Source: Oxalobacteraceae bacterium (GTDB lineage Bacteria; Pseudomonadota; Gammaproteobacteria; Burkholderiales; Burkholderiaceae_D). Taken from it: DNA of 6,761 nucleotides. Location of the stretch: the NCBI GenBank assembly GCA_947453015.1, contig CANGFL010000073.1, positions 1 to 6,761 of the forward strand, written 5' to 3'. Positions 1 to 5,347 of the stretch are shown here, piece by piece (positions within the stretch are counted from its first letter, which is position 1; the number at the start of each line of letters is the position of its first letter). The notes under the pieces are model-generated. The model saw only the letters and a list, made by a program, of their open reading frames with translations, was not told where the DNA came from and ran no database searches. The translations under genes and the position numbers were made by a program.

Positions 1-2
1 AC

Positions 3-101
3 AAGCGTTTAGGCGTGACATTGATGACAGAAATCGCGCGCGTGCTCGCTTCGCGACTGCGCCAATCGAATGATGAGCTGAGGGTGCTCGAAAGCGCCTG
101 A
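3..101 (+). CDS. C-terminal end of a probable cyclic-nucleotide-binding-domain protein (5' truncated)
   Basis: Only the last 32 codons, ending in TGA at 99-101, are inside the window. The reading frame starting at base 3 is open, while the other two + frames hit stops (TAG at 10-12, TGA at 71-73). The peptide begins KRLGVTLM and continues as an amphipathic helix rich in Arg, Leu and Ala, with RLRQSNDELRVLE near the end. This resembles the C-terminal helix after a Crp-type cNMP-binding domain, as found at the end of some SulP/STAS anion transporters and other fusion proteins. That resemblance is recalled from family knowledge, not searched. The catalytic or transport part lies to the left of the window, so the product cannot be named further. 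A possible terminator overlaps its stop codon, which suggests it ends its transcription unit. Confidence 0.5.
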   Translation, partial: KRLGVTLMTEIARVLASRLRQSNDELRVLESA

Positions 102-107
102 TTTTTT
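81..107 (+). terminator. Possible intrinsic terminator overlapping the stop codon of the left-edge gene
   Basis: AGGGTGC (81-87) can pair with GCGCCT (94-99) around the loop TCGAAA, with G84 bulged and one U-G pair. Six Ts follow at 102-107. The stem is short and imperfect and the hairpin lies inside the coding sequence, so this is a moderate call. Confidence 0.4.
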
Positions 108-214
108 CTATCAATGCTCTCTCTTTGACGATCAATTTATTTCGTTCGCGTTGAAGTCATCGCTCGAAATGCCTTTGTTTATGCGGGTTTTATAAAAAAT
201 CGATTCGTCTGCAG

Positions 215-255
215 GTTGATTTGCAAAAAATAATTTTGCATCTTCAACGATCAAC
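215..255. repeat. Nested inverted repeats (operator-like)
   Basis: An inner perfect inverted repeat, TGCAAAA (222-228) and TTTTGCA (234-240), is separated by AATAA. It is flanked by an outer pair, GTTGAT (215-220) and ATCAAC (250-255). A second partial partner, TCAAC, lies at 244-248. The sequence is too AT-rich and lacks the T-tract placement for a standard terminator. A dimeric regulator binding site is possible, but no regulator gene is in the window to assign to it. Confidence 0.35.
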
Positions 256-280
256 AAAAATCTCTCATCACCCACCTCAT

Positions 281-297
281 CGGGGTCAAAAACCCCG
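281..297. repeat. Perfect 6-bp GC-rich hairpin upstream of the SOS promoter
   Basis: CGGGGT (281-286) and ACCCCG (292-297) form a perfect stem with a CAAAA loop. No T-tract follows on either strand, so it is not a standard intrinsic terminator. It ends 16 bp before the candidate -35 element of the downstream promoter. Confidence 0.35.
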
Positions 298-312
298 CCA
301 AAACCAAATTTC

Positions 313-340
313 TGGACCCGCTCAGGACTTGTGGTATACT
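313..340 (+). promoter_or_regulatory. Extended -10 promoter of the SOS microprotein gene
   Basis: TGGTATACT at 332-340 is an extended -10 (TG-N-TATACT, differing from TATAAT at one base). A candidate -35, TGGACC at 313-318, matches four of six TTGACA positions with a 16-bp spacer. An extended -10 can compensate for a weak -35. The start point would fall near 346-348, inside the LexA box, giving a leader of roughly 65 nt before the ATG at 414. LexA bound at 337-356 would directly block this promoter. Confidence 0.7.
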
Positions 341-356
341 GTGCATATATACAGTA
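337..356. promoter_or_regulatory. LexA operator (SOS box)
   Basis: The sequence TACTGTGCATATATACAGTA has perfect CTGT-N8-ACAG half-sites, the flanking TA on both sides, and an almost wholly alternating AT core. It differs from the ideal E. coli SOS box TACTGTATATATATACAGTA at only two central bases (GC in place of AT). It overlaps the -10 element, which is a common arrangement at SOS-repressed promoters. The match to a known consensus is direct; that LexA binds here in this organism is inferred. Confidence 0.9.
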
Positions 357-413
357 GTTAAGAAATCAACCAACCCTCTCAGAACCCGCACAAAACGTAG
401 TGGAGTTACGAAA

Positions 414-605
414 ATGGAAACCGAAATGATTGACCAGGAGCTTCCTGGCAAGCTCGAAATCAAGATCGTCTCGCGCCCTTCGAGTCAGGCGCAGCGCATC
501 TGGCGTAAACGCGGTCGCCCACGTGATTTGCGAAGCCAAGCTGGCTTTCAACATATCGCAGCGCATCTGATTGCGGTAAGTTTGATCACACCGAACACGC
601 AATAA
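414..605 (+). CDS. Probable SOS-induced 63-aa basic microprotein with AT-hook-like motif
   Basis: I do not recognise this protein. The gene starts at ATG 414 behind GGAG (402-405, 8-nt spacing) and ends at TAA 603-605. A LexA box and promoter lie about 60 bp upstream and an intrinsic terminator 33 bp downstream, so it is a complete single-gene unit. The N-terminal third is acidic (E2, E4, D7, E9, E15). The middle, residues 21-40, is strongly basic, with R31-K32-R33-G34-R35-P36-R37 resembling the GRP core of an AT-hook, which contacts the minor groove of AT-rich DNA. The tail, residues 45-59, is mildly hydrophobic but too short and polar (two His) to be a clear membrane helix. There is no signal peptide, so the protein should be cytosolic. 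Its role is unknown: a nucleic-acid-binding or checkpoint-type SOS peptide is possible, and a TisB-like membrane toxin is unlikely. An in-frame ATG at residue 5 is an alternative start. Confidence 0.7.
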   Translation: METEMIDQELPGKLEIKIVSRPSSQAQRIWRKRGRPRDLRSQAGFQHIAAHLIAVSLITPNTQ

Positions 606-614
606 ATTCATCTA

Positions 615-630
615 TCCTGGTTCGCCAGGA
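615..630 (+). other. Perfect hairpin with TTCG loop just after the microprotein stop
   Basis: TCCTGG (615-620) and CCAGGA (625-630) form a perfect 6-bp stem closed by a TTCG loop, starting 9 nt after the stop codon. No T-tract follows, so it probably does not terminate on its own. It may stabilise the 3' end of the short mRNA together with the terminator just downstream. Confidence 0.4.
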
Positions 631-637
631 CTCTAAT

Positions 638-674
638 AAAGCCGTTTGCCGGAATCTTCCGCAAGCGGCTTTTT
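638..674 (+). terminator. Intrinsic terminator of the SOS microprotein unit
   Basis: AAAGCCGTTTGC (638-649) pairs with GCAAGCGGCTTT (661-672) over 12 positions, with one U-G wobble, around an 11-nt loop. A run of five Ts sits at 670-674. It separates the SOS unit from the dehydrogenase operon. The A-tract on the left arm could make it partly bidirectional. Confidence 0.85.
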
Positions 675-709
675 CATTGGTGCTGCCCAAACCCTGCCCT
701 CATCAAAAC

Positions 710-719
710 CGAATATTCG
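710..719. promoter_or_regulatory. 10-bp palindrome in the leader of the dehydrogenase operon
   Basis: CGAATATTCG is a perfect palindrome in the 119-bp gap between the terminator (ending 674) and the first operon gene (794). A weak -10-like TACTAT lies at 737-742, but I find no convincing -35 for it. The operon promoter probably lies in this gap but cannot be fixed from sequence alone, and the operator reading is speculative. Confidence 0.25.
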
Positions 720-793
720 ATGTAAGCATTTCGGGCTACTATCTTGTTCACCCGTTTTACCCCCAAAAAACCTATAAACCCCGAGAGACAGCG

Positions 794-2101
794 ATGATAC
801 GAGTACTCAAAGCCGGCCAAACTGTAGATCAAAAAGCACAAGACCAAACCAGCGTTCGCGATACTGTTACCAAAATTCTTTCCGAAATCGAAGCGCATGG
901 CGATTCCGCGGTTGCTGAGATGTCGAAAAAATTCGACCAATGGTCGCCTGCTAGTTTTCGACTTTCAAATGATGAGATCGCAAAATGCGTCAAGTCGCTA
1001 AGCCAAGGCCAGCTCGATGACATTCGCTTTGCACAAGAACAGGTAAGAAATTTTGCCAAGATACAGCGCGAATCGATTCGCGATGTTGAAGTTGAAACAT
1101 TGCCCGGCGTGATTCTCGGCCATAAAAATCTACCGGTTGAAAGTGTGGGCTGTTACGTCCCCGGCGGTAAATTTCCTCTGGTCGCCTCCGCGCACATGGG
1201 TGTGGTTACTGCCAAAGTCGCTGGTGTGAGTCGTATCCTCGCTGCTTCACCACCGGTGAATGGCGCACCGAATCCAGCGGTTATCGCTGCGATGCATTTA
1301 GGTGGTGCCGATGAAATCTATACTTTCGGTGGTGTACAAGCGATCGGCGCGATGGCTATCGGTACACAAACGATTAAATCTGTTTCTATGTTGATCGGAC
1401 CGGGCAATGCCTTTGTCGCCGAAGCTAAGCGTCAATTGTTTGGTCGCGTTGGTATTGATTTGATTGCTGGCCCAACTGAAACACTCGTCATTGCCGATGA
1501 CACCGTCGATGCTGAAATGTGCGCCACCGATTTGCTCGGTCAGGCAGAACATGGTTACAACACACCGGCGGTACTGTTAACTAATTCAGAAAAACTTGCG
1601 CATGCAACCGTTGCTGAGATTGAGCGCTTGCTCAAGATTTTGCCTACGGCAGCAACTGCTTCTGTGTCGTGGCGCGACTTTGGTGAAATCATTGTCTGCG
1701 ACACCTTAGAAGAAATGGTCAGCGAAGCCGATCGCATCGCCTCTGAACACGTGCAAGTCATGACACGTGATGATGATTACTTCTTAAAAAATATGCGCAA
1801 CTACGGCGCGTTGTTCCTTGGCCCGCGCACTAACGTCGCTTACGGTGACAAAGTAATCGGCACGAACCACACACTACCTACGGGTAAAGCAGCGCGTTAT
1901 ACCGGTGGCCTGTGGGTAGGTAAATTCATCAAGACCTGTACCTATCAAAAAGTGCTCACCGATGAAGCCAGCACCATGGTGGGTGAATACTGTTCGCGTC
2001 TGTGCGCTATCGAAGGCATGATCGCGCACGGTGAACAAGCCAATCTGCGTGTGCGTCGTTACGGTCATCAAGACGTGCCTTACGGCGGCGTACCCGGTTA
2101 A
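794..2101 (+). CDS. Histidinol-dehydrogenase-like (HpsN-type) Zn-dependent alcohol dehydrogenase
   Basis: The protein has 435 aa, full length for the HisD fold (E. coli HisD is 434 aa). Family members use zinc and two NAD to oxidise a primary alcohol through the aldehyde to the acid in the cytosol. The expected metal ligands are present: Q250 and H253 in GQAEHG, D352 in [10 protein letters not shown], and H412 in MIAHG. So is the catalytic E318-H319 pair in ASEHVQV. The start is ATG 794, behind GAGAGA (783-788). The N-terminus MIRVLKAG matches where relatives begin, whereas the frame extends upstream to 677 only across leader DNA. No other histidine gene is nearby, and the next genes are two more dehydrogenases, an exported hydrolase and a carrier, so a catabolic role is far likelier than histidine synthesis. 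Sulfopropanediol 3-dehydrogenase (HpsN) is the best-known relative of this subgroup, but substrate identity is not shown here. Confidence 0.88.
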   Translation: MIRVLKAGQTVDQKAQDQTSVRDTVTKILSEIEAHGDSAVAEMSKKFDQWSPASFRLSNDEIAKCVKSLSQGQLDDIRFAQEQVRNFAKIQRESIRDVEVETLPGVILGHKNLPVESVGCYVPGGKFPLVASAHMGVVTAKVAGVSRILAASPPVNGAPNPAVIAAMHLGGADEIYTFGGVQAIGAMAIGTQTIKSVSMLIGPGNAFVAEAKRQLFGRVGIDLIAGPTETLVIADDTVDAEMCATDLLGQAEHGYNTPAVLLTNSEKLAHATVAEIERLLKILPTAATASVSWRDFGEIIVCDTLEEMVSEADRIASEHVQVMTRDDDYFLKNMRNYGALFLGPRTNVAYGDKVIGTNHTLPTGKAARYTGGLWVGKFIKTCTYQKVLTDEASTMVGEYCSRLCAIEGMIAHGEQANLRVRRYGHQDVPYGGVPG

Positions 2102-2120
2102 TTCACTCGGCGAGATAATC

Positions 2121-2885
2121 ATGAGCTCATTTCCCGCCCCGAATTTCCGACTGGATGGAAAAAAAGCACTCGTGACAGGTGCCAGCCGCGGTATAGGGCT
2201 GGCTGCTGCTGTCGCACTCGCGCAAGCGGGTGCACACGTCACATTGGCCGCGCGATCAAAAGATGAACTCGCCGCTGCTTGTAAAGACATCACAGCCTCT
2301 GGTGGTCATGCTGATTTTGTGGTGCTGGACGTCACCGACTCTGCTGCTGTCGATCATCTGATTACGAATCAAGGTCCGTTTCATGTACTGGTGAATAACG
2401 CAGGCATGAACCGACCTAAGCCTTTGGTCGAGGTAACTAATGAAGACCTCGATGACATTTTTGATTTAAACGTCAAATCAGTTTTTTACGCTTCGCGTGC
2501 TGTTGCTAAAAGTTTGATCGCCGCCAAGCAGCCCGGCTCCATCATTACCATCTCTTCGCAGATGGGACATGTGGGCGCATCTAACCGCACAGTGTATTGC
2601 GCCAGCAAACACGCGCTCGAAGGTATGACTAAAGCCCTTAGTTGGGAGTTAGGTCAAAAAAATATTCGTGTTAACACGATCTGCCCAACCTTTATTGAAA
2701 CCGCACTCACTAAAGGGATGTTTGAAGACCCAACTTTTAAAGCGTCTGTAGTCAGTAAAATTGCGCTGGGTCGGGTCGGTCATGTTAACGAAGTAATGGG
2801 TTCCGTAGTCTTTCTGGCGAGTGATGCGTCCAGCCTGATTACTGGTAGTGCACTAATGCTCGATGGTGGCTGGACTGCAGCCTAA
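2121..2885 (+). CDS. SDR family oxidoreductase (classical short-chain dehydrogenase)
   Basis: The 254-aa length is typical of classical SDRs. The Rossmann motif TGASRGIG spans residues 19-26, the NNAG motif is at 92-95, and the catalytic set is N117, S146, Y159 and K163 (Y-C-A-S-K). R23 in the glycine loop and R45 at the end of the second beta strand, with no acidic residue there, favour NADP(H) over NAD by the usual family rule. The C-terminus, ending LMLDGGWTAA, is the usual SDR ending. The start is ATG 2121, 19 bp after the upstream stop, with a weak GGCGAG upstream. The frame also opens at 2031 inside the previous gene, but that would add 30 residues of unrelated sequence before the fold. 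It probably interconverts a secondary alcohol and a ketone in the pathway encoded by the cluster; the substrate is unknown. Confidence 0.9.
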   Translation: MSSFPAPNFRLDGKKALVTGASRGIGLAAAVALAQAGAHVTLAARSKDELAAACKDITASGGHADFVVLDVTDSAAVDHLITNQGPFHVLVNNAGMNRPKPLVEVTNEDLDDIFDLNVKSVFYASRAVAKSLIAAKQPGSIITISSQMGHVGASNRTVYCASKHALEGMTKALSWELGQKNIRVNTICPTFIETALTKGMFEDPTFKASVVSKIALGRVGHVNEVMGSVVFLASDASSLITGSALMLDGGWTAA

Positions 2886-2903
2886 AATAAAAAAAGGGAA
2901 ATC

Positions 2904-3863
2904 ATGAATGCGATTGATCTAACAAAAGGTAAACCCGTCACTGTTATCGGCGCCGGTTTAGTGGGCGCAGGTTGGGCCATCGTCTTTGCACGCGCAGGTG
3001 TGTCAGTACGCATGACCGACTCTAGTGCTCAGGTGCTAGAGAGCGCTCCTAAATTAGTAGCGCAACAATTAGAACGCCTGCACTCACACGGATTACTTAA
3101 AGAATCCGTAGCCACCATACTAGCCCGCGTTAGTGTGGAGCCCGATTTAAAGAAAGCCTTAGACGGCGCTATCTACGCACAAGAATCTGTGCTCGAAAAA
3201 GCAGATGTCAAACGCAAGCTGATGTTAGAAATCGAAAGCTTTGGATACGACGATCTCATCATTGGTAGCTCAACCTCGGGCATACCCGCTTCTGATTTTG
3301 GTCTAGACCTAAAAATTTCACCGCGCGTGTTGGTGGTTCATCCCGTCAATCCTCCGTATCTAGTTCCTATTATTGAACTGGTCGGCTCGCCACAAACGTC
3401 AAAAGAAACCATCGACTGGGCTGATCATTTCATGCAAGCCTTGGGGCAATCGGTTATTCGCGTTAACGAAGAGATTGAAGGCTTCGTCATCAATCGTTTG
3501 CAAGCTGTTTTATTGCGTGAAGCCTGGACCATGGTGGCTGATGGCGTTTGTAGTTGCGAAGATGTCGATAAGGCGATCCGTGATGGTTTGGGATTCCGCT
3601 GGTCATTCATCGGCCCCTTTGAAACCATCGATTTGAACGCGCCGAATGGAGTGGCTGATTACGCTGCTCGCTTTGGTCCGCTGTTCCATCGTATTGCTCA
3701 ATCGCGTGATCAAAAGCGTCCATGGGATGAGCCATTAATCAAAGAAGTTGAAACTCAGCGTAGACAATTTGTAAAACAATCTGAATTGAATGCACGTCGT
3801 GATTGGCGCGATGAGCAGTTGATGAAATTCGCAGTCCATCGCGCAAAATCAGCGGACAAATAA
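2904..3863 (+). CDS. 3-hydroxyacyl-CoA dehydrogenase family enzyme, L-gulonate 3-dehydrogenase/lambda-crystallin-like
   Basis: The 319-aa length is that of the short stand-alone members (L-gulonate 3-dehydrogenase, L-carnitine dehydrogenase). The N-terminal Rossmann domain has G16-A-G18-L-V-G21 and D39 at the end of the second strand, predicting NAD. Catalytic positions resemble lambda-crystallin: S125 in SSTSG, H146 in VVHPVNPP, E158 in PIIELV and N197 in GFVINRLQ. The C-terminal helical domain contains RWSFIGPFETIDLNAPNGVA (244-263), typical of the gulonate-type branch. The family oxidises a beta-hydroxyl of a hydroxy acid to a 3-keto acid, and the free-acid substrates of the short members fit a sugar-acid or small hydroxy-acid pathway. 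The start is ATG 2904 with AAGGGA just upstream, 18 bp after the SDR stop. Carnitine or another beta-hydroxy acid remains possible. Confidence 0.88.
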   Translation: MNAIDLTKGKPVTVIGAGLVGAGWAIVFARAGVSVRMTDSSAQVLESAPKLVAQQLERLHSHGLLKESVATILARVSVEPDLKKALDGAIYAQESVLEKADVKRKLMLEIESFGYDDLIIGSSTSGIPASDFGLDLKISPRVLVVHPVNPPYLVPIIELVGSPQTSKETIDWADHFMQALGQSVIRVNEEIEGFVINRLQAVLLREAWTMVADGVCSCEDVDKAIRDGLGFRWSFIGPFETIDLNAPNGVADYAARFGPLFHRIAQSRDQKRPWDEPLIKEVETQRRQFVKQSELNARRDWRDEQLMKFAVHRAKSADK

Positions 3864-3883
3864 ATTCGATAAGCTTGTTAACA

Positions 3884-5308
3884 ATGCGACTTAATTTCGT
3901 TAAATGTGTATTGCTGACCAGCGTACTGCTGGTCAGCGCAAGTTCATTCGCCACACCGCCTTATCAACGGCTCGCTGGTGCAGCGGATAACGATGATCCA
4001 CTCATCGTTGCTGGCTACCGTGCGATCTTTACTTGTTCAGCGCATTTTTTAATGGGCCGCCCGCTCAGCGATATCAAACGCATAGAACTCGTTGATGTTG
4101 AAGGCAAAGGCTACCCTGATCCCGTCATTGATGAAAAGCGTCGCTTAGTCTTCAGCTCAGATCCCACAGGAACCATGACACGCGTCGCTGCTTACCGCGA
4201 CAGTATGGGCTGCACTATCTTGCCACCACAGTGGCAAATCAATGATGTGCCTCGATTACCGTATGTCTCGTATGAACAAGCGCCAAATGTTAGTCACCTC
4301 GCTTTTCCTGACGGCGACAAAACGAATCTACCCGCCAGCGGCATCGATCCTCGTTATTCAAAACTGAGCAAGGTGCTTGATCAAGCGTTAGATGGCACCA
4401 CGCATGCAAAAAAGCCTGGCACGATCACTACCTCGGTACTCGTCATCAAACTCGACAAAGCTAAAGGTGGGCAGTTAATCGCTGAGCGTTATCGCAAAGG
4501 CTTTGGTGTGCATTCAGGTTATCGCACTTGGTCAACCAGTAAAAGTATCTTTGCGGCTTTGATGGGCATCGCTAGTCGTCAAGGCTTGCTACAACTCGAT
4601 CAACCGGTAGCTATTCCTGAATGGCCTGAAGGCGACGCCCGTAAAGCTATCACCTACCAACAACTGATGTGGATGTCGAGTGGGCTCTATAGCGGTGGCC
4701 CGAATTCAGCGGCTGTGTATTTTGGTGGACAAGATGTAATTAGCGCAGCAACAGGTACCTCTCTCGAAGTGAAACCGGGAACACGCTGGCAGTACGCCAA
4801 CAATGACACCTTGTTATTAGTGCGCTCTTTACGTTATCTACTGAATGATGATTTACGTTTCTTGCGCTTTCCCTACGATGAACTGCTACATCCGCTAGGC
4901 ATGTATCACACTCGTATGGAAATCGATCATCTGGGTACGTTTGTAGGCTCGAGTCAAACCTACACAACAGCGCGCGATTTAGCACGCTTCGGAATTTTTC
5001 TTGCCAATGATGGCATCCACAAGGGCAAACGCTATTTGCCGGAAGACTTCATACAATTTGTAAGCACCCCTGCACCTACCAAACCACCGGTAGCCAATGA
5101 ATGGGGCTACGGTGCGCAATTTTGGTTACTGGATACCATGCCTGATATACCGAAAGGTACGTTCACTACCTTCGGCAATAAAGGTCAGTATGTGACTGTG
5201 GTGCCGGGACATGATCTGGTGATTGTTCGTACCGGTGTCGATCCCAATGGCATCGAGTACAAACAAGATCGTTTAGTCGCCGACGTACTTAAAGCGATTT
5301 CACACTAA
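3884..5308 (+). CDS. Exported serine hydrolase, beta-lactamase/6-aminohexanoate-dimer-hydrolase-like
   Basis: This 474-aa protein starts with a clear Sec signal peptide: basic MRLNFVK, a hydrophobic core, then SSFA before T24, so cleavage after A23 and a periplasmic location are likely. Residues about 30-180 form an N-terminal stretch that I cannot assign. The penicillin-binding/class C beta-lactamase fold follows, with S217-T-S-K220 (catalytic Ser and Lys), Y304-A-N306, and G431-N-K-G-Q435 in the place of the KTG-type third motif. Family members hydrolyse amides or esters; position beside catabolic enzymes and a carrier argues for substrate processing rather than drug resistance. ATG 3884 was chosen, 20 bp after the previous stop. 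An in-frame TTG at 3875 adds only three residues. Neither has a good Shine-Dalgarno, so translation may depend on coupling. A strong hairpin lies inside the signal-peptide codons. Confidence 0.82.
   Translation: MRLNFVKCVLLTSVLLVSASSFATPPYQRLAGAADNDDPLIVAGYRAIFTCSAHFLMGRPLSDIKRIELVDVEGKGYPDPVIDEKRRLVFSSDPTGTMTRVAAYRDSMGCTILPPQWQINDVPRLPYVSYEQAPNVSHLAFPDGDKTNLPASGIDPRYSKLSKVLDQALDGTTHAKKPGTITTSVLVIKLDKAKGGQLIAERYRKGFGVHSGYRTWSTSKSIFAALMGIASRQGLLQLDQPVAIPEWPEGDARKAITYQQLMWMSSGLYSGGPNSAAVYFGGQDVISAATGTSLEVKPGTRWQYANNDTLLLVRSLRYLLNDDLRFLRFPYDELLHPLGMYHTRMEIDHLGTFVGSSQTYTTARDLARFGIFLANDGIHKGKRYLPEDFIQFVSTPAPTKPPVANEWGYGAQFWLLDTMPDIPKGTFTTFGNKGQYVTVVPGHDLVIVRTGVDPNGIEYKQDRLVADVLKAISH
3913..3937 (+). 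repeat. Perfect 10-bp inverted repeat in signal-peptide codons
   Basis: GCTGACCAGC (3913-3922) and GCTGGTCAGC (3928-3937) are exact reverse complements around GTACT. In the mRNA this would be a stable hairpin starting 29 nt after the A of the start codon. It has no T-tract and is not a terminator. A second, 7-bp hairpin with a CACA loop lies in the same gene at 4220-4237. Confidence 0.6.
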
Positions 5309-5347
5309 TTACCAGACCTATTTCTGGGTGATGCTATCCTCTAACGC

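Larger units (their letters stand above)
102..334. other. AT-rich intergenic region with inverted repeats, no gene seen
   Basis: I see no reading frame with a credible start, ribosome binding site and protein here. The minus-strand frames that cross it (251-463 and 366-611) run through the LexA box or the downstream gene and look like shadows. The region holds the nested inverted repeats at 215-255 and the GC-rich hairpin at 281-297, both listed separately. It is probably regulatory or spacer DNA between two transcription units. Confidence 0.5.

Noticed and set aside
251..611. Minus-strand reading frames opposite the SOS unit (70 and 81 aa)
   Set aside because: They overlap the LexA box, promoter or microprotein gene, lack good ribosome binding sites, and the + strand unit explains this DNA better.
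677..793. Upstream extension of the HisD-like gene (start at 677, 39 extra residues)
   Set aside because: It begins right at the terminator T-tract and its residues do not look like the family N-terminus. ATG 794 gives the usual HisD length and start.
922..937. GTCGAA/TTCGAC inverted repeat in the HisD-like gene
   Set aside because: A six-base coding-region repeat with an A-rich loop is expected by chance in a sequence this long.
794..2101. Annotation as hisD for histidine biosynthesis
   Set aside because: No other his gene is present, and the context is catabolic dehydrogenases, a hydrolase and a carrier. The fold alone does not support histidinol as substrate.
2031..2120. Upstream extension of the SDR gene inside the HisD-like gene
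   Set aside because: The extra 30 residues are an out-of-frame reading of the HisD-like C-terminus. ATG 2121 gives a normal SDR N-terminus.
1874..2293. 139-aa minus-strand reading frame across the HisD-like/SDR junction
   Set aside because: It is antisense to two well-supported genes and spans their boundary. Its composition looks like a complement shadow.
3884..5308. Antibiotic-resistance beta-lactamase
   Set aside because: The protein is longer than class C enzymes, lacks a KTG motif and sits in a catabolic operon. The fold is shared by many esterases and amidases.
5312..5327. Small hairpin CCAGA/TCTGG between the hydrolase and MFS genes
   Set aside because: It has only five base pairs and no T-tract. 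It is too weak to call a terminator in a tightly spaced operon.
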